Assembly (NCBI RefSeq): GCF_014202645.1
Contig: NZ_JACHHG010000011.1
Span: forward strand, 62,001 to 126,000
Reading direction: 5' to 3'
DNA: 64,000 bases
DNA from: Deinobacterium chartae
GTDB taxonomy: Bacteria; Deinococcota; Deinococci; Deinococcales; Deinococcaceae
Shown here: piece by piece, positions 38,941 through 47,078 of the stretch
Layout of the letters: the number at the start of each line of letters is the position of its first letter
Position numbering within the stretch: the stretch's first letter is position 1
Program-made: the position numbers and the translations under genes
The notes under the pieces: model-generated
What the model was told of the DNA's origin: nothing
What the model saw: the letters and a program-made list of their open reading frames with translations, nothing else
Databases searched by the model: none

Positions 38941-39710
38941 TGCGTGACCTGCTGGAAGCCGTGACGGCCCTCGTCGCTCTGATCCCACCCATCAAGGTGG
39001 AGGCGATCGCTGCCCGTATCCACGGCGCATCGCCAGCTCAGCTAGATCGCATCCTGGACGAGATCATAGGAGCTCCCACCGCGCGTGCCGCGATCAGGCG
39101 GATGCGGCACGCGTGGATCACCTCGGGCGTGAACGCAGAGACACTCGCTGGAATCCTACTCGGCGCGAGTCATGCCTTCACTCACGCGCAGGCGCAACAG
39201 GAGGTGGACCTCGTCTGGACGGGCCCGACGACACCGTTCGTTCCCACGCGACGCACGCCTCAGGCTTTGCTTCAAGTCATCGGAAGCGCCCGCGAGTGCC
39301 TGTTCTTGACGAGCTTCGTCGCCTATCATGTACCGTCCGTCGTCGATGCGCTGAACGACGCGATCCACCGAGGCGTACAGGTGTCACTCCTAGTGGAATC
39401 ACTCGCGGCGCACGGCGGCACCCTTGATTACGACCCGATCGCACTGATGCGCCAACGCGTACCAGCGGCGCGCGTGTACGGATGGGTGGACAGGACGGGT
39501 CCCTTCAATGGAGGCAAGGTACACGCCAAGATCGCAGTGGCGGACCATCGGTTGGCGTTCATCACCAGCGCAAATCTCACGGAGCACGCCATGGAAAAGA
39601 ACATGGAGGCAGGGGTCCTGATTCATGGAGGCACGCTTCCTCACGCGCTGCAAGCACACCTGCAGGCTCTGGTCGACACGCGCGTCATCAGTGAGACGCC
39701 GCACCTCTGA
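38940..39710 (+). CDS. drmC: DISARM protein DrmC, phospholipase D-like
   Basis: 256 residues. PLD-superfamily protein with a single HKD motif, H195-x-K197-x4-D202 (KVHAKIAVADHRLAFITSAN), so it probably works as a dimer and may cut nucleic acid. The N-terminal 90 residues are helical. The ATG overlaps the drmB stop by one base (TGATG). An in-frame open region upstream lies inside drmB and is rejected. Last gene of the operon, followed by a strong hairpin. Confidence 0.92.
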   Translation: MRDLLEAVTALVALIPPIKVEAIAARIHGASPAQLDRILDEIIGAPTARAAIRRMRHAWITSGVNAETLAGILLGASHAFTHAQAQQEVDLVWTGPTTPFVPTRRTPQALLQVIGSARECLFLTSFVAYHVPSVVDALNDAIHRGVQVSLLVESLAAHGGTLDYDPIALMRQRVPAARVYGWVDRTGPFNGGKVHAKIAVADHRLAFITSANLTEHAMEKNMEAGVLIHGGTLPHALQAHLQALVDTRVISETPHL

Positions 39711-39749
39711 CGCCGAGTCGAACTCGGAGCATTTCGGCTCGGGCGTGTG

Positions 39750-39787
39750 GAAGGGGCGCGAGAATGACATCATTCTCGCGCCCCTTC
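39750..39787 (+). terminator. Strong hairpin ending the DISARM operon
   Basis: A perfect 18-bp stem (GAAGGGGCGCGAGAATGA and its complement) around two bases, 40 bases after drmC. No clean T-run, though TCGTTTT follows further on. Confidence 0.75.
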
Positions 39788-40196
39788 GCATCTCATGTAC
39801 TCATCTCGTTTTGGTGACGAAGAAAACGCAAACGACGGCCCATGGCTTCAGCTCTTGGGCACATAAGACATACAGCCCAGCTTTCAATCATCGAGTTTCT
39901 GTCATGCATCAGAGACTTTACGAAAAAAGTCAATACTCGCACGTAACACCATCGACATTTACTTCGATCGAAGGAGCAAACACTGAATCAGGAAAGGAGC
40001 AGAGAACCCACGAAGGGCCCACGGAAGACATCAAGGAAGAAGGCCAACGGAGGTAAGGACTCGCGTTGGCCCGACGCAAACGACCCCACTCCAGAAGAAA
40101 GAGGCTGTCTGCGCACTCCATGGTAGGGACATGGCGTGCAAGGGGCAAGCATGGCCCGCCACCGAGAACGACGGTGGGGCAGCCTACGAGGACCGC
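39788..40196. other. Intergenic region between DISARM operon and mobility module
   Basis: No gene that I can support. It is AT-richer than its surroundings in the first 180 bases, so it may hold the promoter of the downstream module. One weak Lys/Arg-rich frame lacks a normal start codon. Confidence 0.5.
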
Positions 40197-40400
40197 ATGA
40201 CAGAAACGAACTCACCATCCGGATTGCCTGCCTCGCTCGTCCACACCCCACAAGAAGCCGCCACCTTGCTACATATCGGCAAGAACACCCTCCACGCCCT
40301 TCTCAGGAGTGGACGTCTACGCTCCGTGCGAGTCGGACGTAAATACCTCATTCCCTCCAGCGCGATCCAAGAGTTTCTCGAGGGACGGAGTACCACGTGA
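40197..40400 (+). CDS. Excisionase-family HTH DNA-binding protein
   Basis: 67 residues. TPQEAATLLHIGKNTLHALL followed by SGRLRSVRVGRKYLIP is the MerR/Xis-type winged helix of the excisionase (helix_turn_helix_17) family. Such proteins bend att sites for excision or act as small repressors in integrative elements. The ATG at 40197 is preceded by GAGGA. The stop overlaps the next gene as GTGA, so three genes form one unit. Confidence 0.85.
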   Translation: MTETNSPSGLPASLVHTPQEAATLLHIGKNTLHALLRSGRLRSVRVGRKYLIPSSAIQEFLEGRSTT

Positions 40401-40828
40401 CCGAGATGGAACGAAAGCTCCCCGCAGCCATCGACGCTTCCCTCCCATACCTTCGCCAGTACAGACTCACGCCCGCATTACAACACGTCACCAGACCCTA
40501 CGACCTTGTCGTCGCATTCGTGCCGGGCGACACGTCCATCTGCCAGTACGTCCTGCCCGCCGAATTCGGTGGGGTCACCCTTCATGACGCTCTTGAGTTC
40601 GAAGAGGACGTGGAGGTCATCGACTGGTTGGAACGACACCTGCTCGACGGAAACCGCGCGAATCCGTCCTCGAGTGTTTTCCGTGAATCTCCGAGCACCG
40701 CGTCTTCCCTCCCCAACGACGCCCAAGGCCGTGACGTGGTGAAACGAGACGTAGAGGATCGACGCCGCTCTCATGGGTTGGATGCGCATCGCCGCAAACT
40801 CGAACGGAAGCTGCGGAGGCGCAGATGA
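40397..40828 (+). CDS. Unknown protein between excisionase and RepA-like ATPase
   Basis: 143 residues, or 140 from the ATG at 40406. The first 85 residues look like a folded domain (LVVAFVPGDTSICQYVLPAEFGG). The tail is strongly basic (RRKLERKLRRRR) and may bind nucleic acid. No family recognised. Its stop overlaps the next start as ATGA, so it is probably made together with the ATPase. Confidence 0.65.
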   Translation: MTEMERKLPAAIDASLPYLRQYRLTPALQHVTRPYDLVVAFVPGDTSICQYVLPAEFGGVTLHDALEFEEDVEVIDWLERHLLDGNRANPSSSVFRESPSTASSLPNDAQGRDVVKRDVEDRRRSHGLDAHRRKLERKLRRRR

Positions 40829-41925
40829 CATCCGCGCGACCTCCACGCTCACTCCCCTTCTTCACGGGTGCCGAGGCGCCCCAAGTGCGGCACGTCGACT
40901 GGCTCGTCCCCTCGCTGCTCGCACGCGGGGCAGGCACACTGATGTTCGGGCAACCCGGCGTTGGCAAGTCTCTGCATGCGCTACATCTCGCCGCGTGCCT
41001 CTGTCTGGGCCGCGCCTTCCTCGGCTTTGGAAGCGTCGACGCCCCGTTACGCGTTCTCTTTTTGGACTTCGAGAGCGGCTGGCAGTGGAACGCTGAACCG
41101 ATCCGGGCGATCTTCAAGGGAATGGGTCATCCTTCCATACCGGAAGAATTCCTGTACTACTCGCCCTTCACCGAGGAATGCCACCCGTTGGAAGAGCCTG
41201 CCGGTACCCTGGTGGCTTTGGAGGATCTGGGGCCCATCCTCGAAGAGACCGTGCGGTCGCATCGCGTGGACGTGGTGATTGCCGACAGCCTCGGACAGAT
41301 GATGATCGGAGACACCAACAGCGGTCAGGACGTCGCGATCGCACTCCGGTCCGCTTTGAATCCTGCTCGTGCCGCTGAGGCGGCCGTCCTCGTCCTTGAC
41401 CATGCCGCCAAGGCGGCAATCGGGGGCGCCGGGGTACCAACACCGGTTGGAAGCCAACAGAAGCGCGCCTGGGCCCGTGTCACCGTAGCCGTGGAGTCCG
41501 AAGAGATGGACGGGAGGCGCTGTACACGTTGGAGCATCGACAAATCGAACGCCGCTCACTTCGATCCATTCCTGACCCACATGCAATTCGTTCACGGATC
41601 GGATGGGCAGCTGGCAGCAGTACACGTTCACTCGGTAGGTTCTGCTGGTCCCCGCTCACCAAGGAAAGGGGCCGTACGCGAACGAGTCGAGCGCACGGTC
41701 CTGGAGCATCTGGCGAACGGCCCGGCACGCCGTCAGGAACTCGGTAGGGGCTCCACCTTCGACCAGGTGATGGACGAACTCCTCAAGAATGGCTTGATCG
41801 AGCAGATCGGACGAGGCCAATACCGGCTGCGCCGCCTCCTCTACCACGCGGTCCACCTGCTTCGTCAGGTGGGGGCGCAGCATGAGGCAAACGCCCTTGC
41901 CCACAGCATCAACGTGGACAGTTGA
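40825..41925 (+). CDS. RepA-like AAA ATPase (replicative helicase type)
   Basis: 366 residues. RecA-fold ATPase of the AAA_25/RepA group: Walker A GQPGVGKS (K48), LFLDFESG, Walker B VVIADSLGQM, then VLVLDHAAKA and a sensor region with Gln and Arg (GSQQKRAWARV), as in plasmid RepA helicases and satellite-element primase-helicases. The C-terminal 80 residues form a winged-helix-like domain (LEHLANGPARRQEL). Iteron-like repeats start 65 bases after its stop, which fits a replication initiation unit. Confidence 0.8.
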   Translation: MTSARPPRSLPFFTGAEAPQVRHVDWLVPSLLARGAGTLMFGQPGVGKSLHALHLAACLCLGRAFLGFGSVDAPLRVLFLDFESGWQWNAEPIRAIFKGMGHPSIPEEFLYYSPFTEECHPLEEPAGTLVALEDLGPILEETVRSHRVDVVIADSLGQMMIGDTNSGQDVAIALRSALNPARAAEAAVLVLDHAAKAAIGGAGVPTPVGSQQKRAWARVTVAVESEEMDGRRCTRWSIDKSNAAHFDPFLTHMQFVHGSDGQLAAVHVHSVGSAGPRSPRKGAVRERVERTVLEHLANGPARRQELGRGSTFDQVMDELLKNGLIEQIGRGQYRLRRLLYHAVHLLRQVGAQHEANALAHSINVDS

Positions 41926-42361
41926 TCCAATTGCCAACCAACATCTCTGATCGCTTGCGTCGACTAGCGACTCGGGTAGGGGAACGTCGCGGGGATGACC
42001 GACGACGACGAAGGGATGAGATCCACTACATCCCACACGCATTGAGGTGATGGGGGATGACCGAATCGGGACTGCATGGGGATGACCCATGACGTTTGCA
42101 GTTCTCGTACCCTCGGTCATCCCTGTGCGGCCTTGTAACTGATGGTGTTACGCTCGGCCTGACTTGTCGCTCGTCCCAATGAAGGTGGGACATCAGCAAG
42201 CGTGTGGGCACACCCGTCCTCATCGAGGGGTGGCTATTCGACCCTGTCAGGAGAAGAGCAACGCCCAGCCAGTGCAATGCACATGGCTTGCGAACAGAGC
42301 GCTCTGCATACGGGCCCACCTTGTCATGGCAAGGCCCGATGGCCAAGTTTGAGCGAGCCCG
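41926..42361. other. Non-coding region holding iteron-like repeats, candidate origin
   Basis: 436 bases without a supportable gene. Contains GGGGATGACC at 41991-42000, 42053-42062 and 42078-42087, an inverted near-copy at 42115-42124 and a degenerate one near 42013. The placement right after a RepA-like gene is that of an iteron origin. Confidence 0.5.
41991..42124. repeat. GGGGATGACC iteron-like repeats
   Basis: Three exact direct copies and one inverted copy with one mismatch. Spacing is 62 and 25 bases between direct copies, so they are not simple tandem repeats. Confidence 0.6.
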
Positions 42362-43519
42362 TTAAGCGAGGTGCCACAACGGCCGTGCTCGTGTTCCTGC
42401 GTTCGCGCAAACGGCTCGTAGGGCAACGCGTCCCTCACCATGGAGTACAGCGCAGCTCGCCTGCGTTTGCGTGGCCCTATCAAGCAGTACAACGCAGCGA
42501 CCCCTCAGAAAGAATGAGCCACTTTCGGAGAGCGCCGTGTGAAGAGGGACACTCCACGTGCCGTCCGCGCGAAAATGCAGCGTTTGACCCCCATCGTCGG
42601 GCTCTGCCGCGTACGTGCCGAGTGGAAACCAAGACGGGACGCCCGTGTTGCTGTCGATCGTGACCATAGGTACCGAGTCGCGAATCGTAGGACACTCGAA
42701 CTCTTCCTTCGGTGACGGATTTTCCTCGCCAGCCCACTCCAGCACGGGCAACTGTGTCAAGCGTGCCTTCATGTCCTCAAGGGCGTGCTTACGCAACGCC
42801 TCCCCTGTGTACAGGTCGATGAACTTGCATTTCCCGGTGAGGTCCAGGCTGACTAGGGCGATCGCGTGGTGCTGGATATGCGCATTGCGGAAACGGCATT
42901 CTGAAGGGGTCAATCGGATAAACGCGGCCTCACGGAACGTCGCCTTGACGTCCACGGCTAGACAGCCGGCGATGAGGACGTCAAAGGGCAGGCCAGCGTC
43001 GCGTTCCTCGTTCGGCCACTCCAAGGGCCATTCCGGGGCATGCTCTTGCCAGTAGCGAACGAAGCTCGATTCGCCAAGGTAGCCGGGGCCGTCCTTGTAC
43101 GCGCGCTGGCCGGTGGAGCTGCACGGCCCAGTCCGGACGGTCTTGATTTTCAGGACCGCTGGTTGGCGTTTGATCTGATCGTGCCGGGCGCAAGCGCCTG
43201 GGATTTCTCGCGCGTTTTCCCGCATGACCTGCCGGATGTACCTCACCTCATCCTCGGTGATCGGACTGGTTGCTTTCAAACTGGAGATCGCGTGGCAATT
43301 GCTCATGCCCTTGTGGACGAAGACCAGCGTGATAGGACGGCCCTCCACGGTGATAGCGCCCTCATACTCGTAGTCACCGTGTGGCTCGAAAGGTTGAGTG
43401 ACGATGATGGCTTCATCATCGAGCAACTGGCGAAAAAATGCGTCATCGCGTGTCACGTCCACGCGAAGCGCGAACGGCGCGTGGAGTTCATCGGCGTAGT
43501 AAATCCAGGTGTCAGACAT
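42362..43519 (-). CDS. Unknown protein with PD-(D/E)XK-like motif
   Basis: 385 residues, intact. AAGGAG lies upstream of the ATG. The middle part reads FD180VLIAGCLAVD190VK192AT, followed by FIRLTPSECRF (E207). A D-(x9)-D-x-K pattern followed by a helix with a conserved Glu is typical of restriction-like nuclease folds, including DUF3883-type domains. The N-terminal 100 residues and the C-terminal 120 (possibly beta-rich) match nothing I know. Opposite in strand to the mobility module. It could be an accessory defence or element-specific nuclease; low certainty. Confidence 0.6.
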   Translation of the reverse strand: MSDTWIYYADELHAPFALRVDVTRDDAFFRQLLDDEAIIVTQPFEPHGDYEYEGAITVEGRPITLVFVHKGMSNCHAISSLKATSPITEDEVRYIRQVMRENAREIPGACARHDQIKRQPAVLKIKTVRTGPCSSTGQRAYKDGPGYLGESSFVRYWQEHAPEWPLEWPNEERDAGLPFDVLIAGCLAVDVKATFREAAFIRLTPSECRFRNAHIQHHAIALVSLDLTGKCKFIDLYTGEALRKHALEDMKARLTQLPVLEWAGEENPSPKEEFECPTIRDSVPMVTIDSNTGVPSWFPLGTYAAEPDDGGQTLHFRADGTWSVPLHTALSESGSFFLRGRCVVLLDRATQTQASCAVLHGEGRVALRAVCANAGTRARPLWHLA

Positions 43520-43691
43520 GTCACTCCTTCGTAATCACATGATGCTCTGCGCGGTAGCCGGTAGTGTATCGGCAAGGCGAATCGTTTCGTTGCACAGTGG
43601 CGGTCGCAATTCCCCGATCAGCCGACCGAGTGGCTCTGAAACTATCGGGGCATGCCTTGCCCTCTTCCCTGCGGGTAATCGGCGCGGCAGG

Positions 43692-44440
43692 TCATGCGCG
43701 TCGTTCTTTGCAGCGAACCAGTGAGCGTAGTGAGCAGGCGGAACAGTTCACGTACGTCCAGCAGCGATGGTGGTCCGATCCGGGGCTGTGGTGGCGGCCG
43801 CAGCAGAAGAAGGCGTAGTCGACACGAGCTGGGTCTTTGGAAAATAGCCAACGTGCGACACGTGTCACAGCCTCAATGTTCCCCGCCGTGGAAGCCATCT
43901 TGCCGCGCTCGTCGAGTTCGTACGACAGGTCATTGTCGTGTAGTAGGCGCTCAAGGTAGGGCGTGCGCAGATCAAGGAAGGCAGCACCGGTGTTGGTATC
44001 AAGCGGCACGCCCAGATCAGCCGAGTTGATCGCGTGCTGCCATACAGCCAGATCCGGGGCACCACGCACCATCCCCTGCATGAACATCCACACTTTCTTG
44101 CGTGCGCCAGACTCGTCACGTCCTATATAGTAGATGCCGGTTGCCAGTCGCTGAGCGATTCGATGCGCCGAGTAGGTGGCGCTGCCAGCGAGGGTGAGGT
44201 CCTGCCGCTCCTCACGAGCCTCAATGAACTGACTGGCGGAAGCCAGGATGCGAGCCCACGGGACTTTCCAGTCGCGGTGGTACCACGGCACGTAATCGTT
44301 ATGGGAAAGGCGTCGAGGGCCTTGTCCGTTACCTTGGCATCTGCAGCAGCATAAGCGAACGTGACATCGTCAATGAGCTCAGCAGACGTGCTGGGCGTCC
44401 CTGCACACCAGAAGAGGTCGAAGTTCGATGACGAGTTCTT
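43692..44440 (-). pseudogene. Frameshifted HhH-GPD/TIGR02757-like gene
   Basis: Two minus-strand frames join into one protein: NFDLFWCAGTPSTSAELID and TFAYAAADAKVTDKALD, then a shift near 44,301-44,308, then NDYVPWYHRDWKVPWARIL, KKVWMFMQGMVR, PLDTNTGAAFLDL and a Cys-rich end (CWTYVNCSACSLRSLVRC) that resembles a 4Fe-4S cluster loop of endonuclease III-type proteins. The WMVR...PLDxxT pattern is that of the TIGR02757/DUF2400 family, whose function is unknown to me. The N-terminus appears cut off where the plus-strand DUF3883 remnant begins. Confidence 0.5.
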
Positions 44441-44444
44441 GAGC

Positions 44445-46692
44445 ACGCCCTCAGCGTTTCGGGGACGGTTCTGACTGACTACCTGCCCTCCTCGCGCTGG
44501 CTTCCAGACGAAGGGCGCAACGGCTGGTTCCGCCCGAGCGACCTTTACCGTCTTGAGGACCGGGAGTTGATCGTGACTCGCCTGAACAGCAGTCGATACT
44601 GCGGCCTGCCAGCGCGAGGAGGGCAGGATCGCCGCGCTACCATTCAAGCCCTCAAGTTCGCTGCCGTTTCCCAGGACCAGGTTCTTGCACAGGTCCGCGA
44701 CCTAAACCAGGGTGGCAGGGGCCCCAGCACGCGCATACTGTCATGGCTCAACCGCCACGTGAAGCAGCTGCGCACGGATTCGATTGAAGCCCTGCGTAAG
44801 CTCAAACTGTTCGAGGGGTCGTCACAACAGTTCGTCACACCCAGAGTGCTCTTCCGTCACCCTCCGGAACTCGGCCGTTGGCGCTTCGCACTCAGCGACG
44901 GTGACCAACGAGCTTACCCGGCCCTGCTCGACGCACTCGACGTTGAGGAGCGTCCTCAAGTGGCAGACTTCCAAGCGGTCCTCCGAGAGATTGCTCAGCA
45001 GTACGGGGACGGGCAGCAACCCGACAAGGACGACGTTACCGTTGCACAGCACTGCCTTCGTTCGCTCACCGAAATGTATTCGAGGTTCACCACCCCTGAG
45101 GAGCGTGCGGCACTGGTACATCCGCTTCAAACGTGTCGTTCCCGTTCGAGGCCGCGAACGCACCGGAGGCTCGCTTACGTACGCGCGGAACGCCCTGTCC
45201 CTCGACGTTCCTCGTGAGTGACTTGACCGGTTCAACCTACCCCGGCACATCGAGTGCCTGACCACGGTGGGAAGCTTGGAGTTGCTGCAGGCACTCGGCG
45301 TTCGAACAGTCTGGGAATGCTGACACGTAACGTACCGCCCGTCAGGAGCGTCACGGCCCCTGCCTTCCCTAACGCGCAAGCTACACGACCTGATCCCCGC
45401 GCTGCTGGAGCTGCTCCTGAGCGCTCGACAACGCGTAGACCGCCACGACCGGGAAGCCTTCTTGTCACGTCTGCAGGTTGTGCAGTCCGGCATGGTCGAG
45501 GCGACTGTGGAACTCAAGGGGTATGGCGTGCATGCAGCCTGCCGTACGCCGTCGACCTGCAGCAGATGCAACTGCTCGTAGCAGATGCGCAAACCATGGA
45601 TGTCGTGAGCGCTCTGGCAGAAGCCTTGGACTTTGAAGACGGCACGCAGCGTATGGCGCTTGAAATGATCTGGGACCACCCGCGCACTGAAGTGCACGGG
45701 ATCTTAGATCAAAATGGCATCCCGGAACTACCCGAAACGTTCGTGGCACAAACGGTAGCGAGTCCCATTGCCAGAGCAACAGGGCTCGACACAGGCGAGG
45801 CTTCTGATGACTTTGATGACCTGCCCGCGCAGAGCTCATCGGAACTCGCTACAACAGCAACCGACGTGATCCAGGAAGGCCCGGCCCCTGCCACACCCCG
45901 TAACTCGTTTATCGCGACGCAAGAGCGTGCATCGTCGTCGAACACGAACGGCGAGACAGCTTCAACAGACCCTTCTAAGCATCACGATCGTGTCGAATCC
46001 GTGCGCCAAGAAGCACACTTAAGCTCAGCGCACGCCGGCACCCATGCGTCAGCCCCCCAAGAGGGTGTCACACCGACGTCGGAGCCCATCACACACGAGC
46101 CAGCAAAGGTCGCCTCAGTCAACGAAGGGCAAAGAATTCTCCCTTCGACCACAGCGCAGACGGCCCGATGGGCTCAGCTTCCAGACCCCATCATCGCGCA
46201 GCGAGCGGCACACGTCCTAAGGGCGGCGCCCAATACCGCGAGCCCCAGCAGCGCTTTCGCAACTACACCTACGTGTATGAGGGACCCGAGGAGAACGAGG
46301 CTGAAGCCCACGCTCGTGAGGTCGACCAGAGGGGGATGCGTGTGCGTGTCGTCATGGAATTCGAACGGCAGCATGGGCGCATCCCTGAGGATTGCTCTCA
46401 GGACTAGGGTGCCGGGTACGACATCCTCTCGGTTGACGAGGACGGAGAGCCCCGGCACATCGAACTCAAGACTTTAAGCGGCGCATGGGGCGAGCGTGGC
46501 GTGACCGTCAGCAGCAATCAATTCAGGATGGCGCAGCGAAAGCAGGAAAACTACTGGCTGTACGTCATCGAACACCTCGAAGGTGACGCGACCGTACACG
46601 CCATACAGAACCCAGCAGGTCGAATCACGTCGTTCGTGTTCGACGGGAGCTGGAAGGACAACGCTGCACGTGAAAGCGCCTTCGAGGCGTGA
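44445..46692 (+). pseudogene. Frameshifted large gene ending in a DUF3883 domain
   Basis: Several plus-strand frames make up one decayed protein. First frame: DYLPSSRWLPDEGRNGWF through LRSLTEMYSRFTTPEER. Further pieces: LHDLIPALLELLLSARQRVD and MDVVSALAEALDFEDGTQRM. Last frame: YTYVYEGPEENEAEAHAREV, a TAG at 46405-46407, then GYDILSVDEDGEPRHIELK. The last piece is DUF3883, a nuclease-like domain often at the end of large ATPase proteins in defence loci; E-L-K is its active-site motif. The N-terminal ATPase part is missing. Boundaries are approximate. Confidence 0.65.
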
Positions 46693-46958
46693 CTCTGAGG
46701 GAGGCTAGAAGGTTGGCCTTCCTCAATCCTGACGCGGGCAAGCAGGGGCCGCACTTCCCGGTGTCGTCAGCACCCTGCACCGGGGAAGATACAGGAAGTA
46801 AGTATGCGAGAAACATGCCCGAAGAAATCAAGCTCCAGGCCTTCTGCGGCCAAACGTTCCCACGGGAGCAACACACATAATTACTTGGATCAGTCAGTTG
46901 TGGCGCTGCTATGTCAAACGGGCCAGGATGGCTTGCATCGAGCGAAGATGTAATATCA
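46693..46958. other. Non-coding stretch, no feature seen
   Basis: A 63-residue frame at 46689-46880 overlaps the end of the DUF3883 remnant but has no recognisable features. Otherwise empty. Confidence 0.4.
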
Positions 46959-46984
46959 AGAACCCCGCACTAGTGCGGGGTTCT
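46959..46984 (-). terminator. Terminator hairpin after tRNA-Lys
   Basis: AGAACCCCGCAC and its complement form a 26-bp perfect palindrome directly downstream of the tRNA 3' end. It belongs to the island side of the junction, so the element brought a new terminator for the tRNA. Confidence 0.7.
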
Positions 46985-47065
<81 letters not shown>

Positions 47066-47078
47066 AGCAACGACTAGG

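Noticed and set aside
39983-40126. 47-residue Lys/Arg-rich frame before the excisionase gene
   Set aside because: Would need a CTG start; no supporting feature other than composition and an AAGGAG upstream.
43692-46692. Frameshifts as sequencing errors
   Set aside because: Several independent breaks plus a stop and truncated ends argue for decay, while the adjacent long genes are free of such breaks; read data would still be needed to exclude it fully.
46689-46880. 63-residue frame after the DUF3883 remnant
   Set aside because: Overlaps a pseudogene end and shows no domain or conserved feature.
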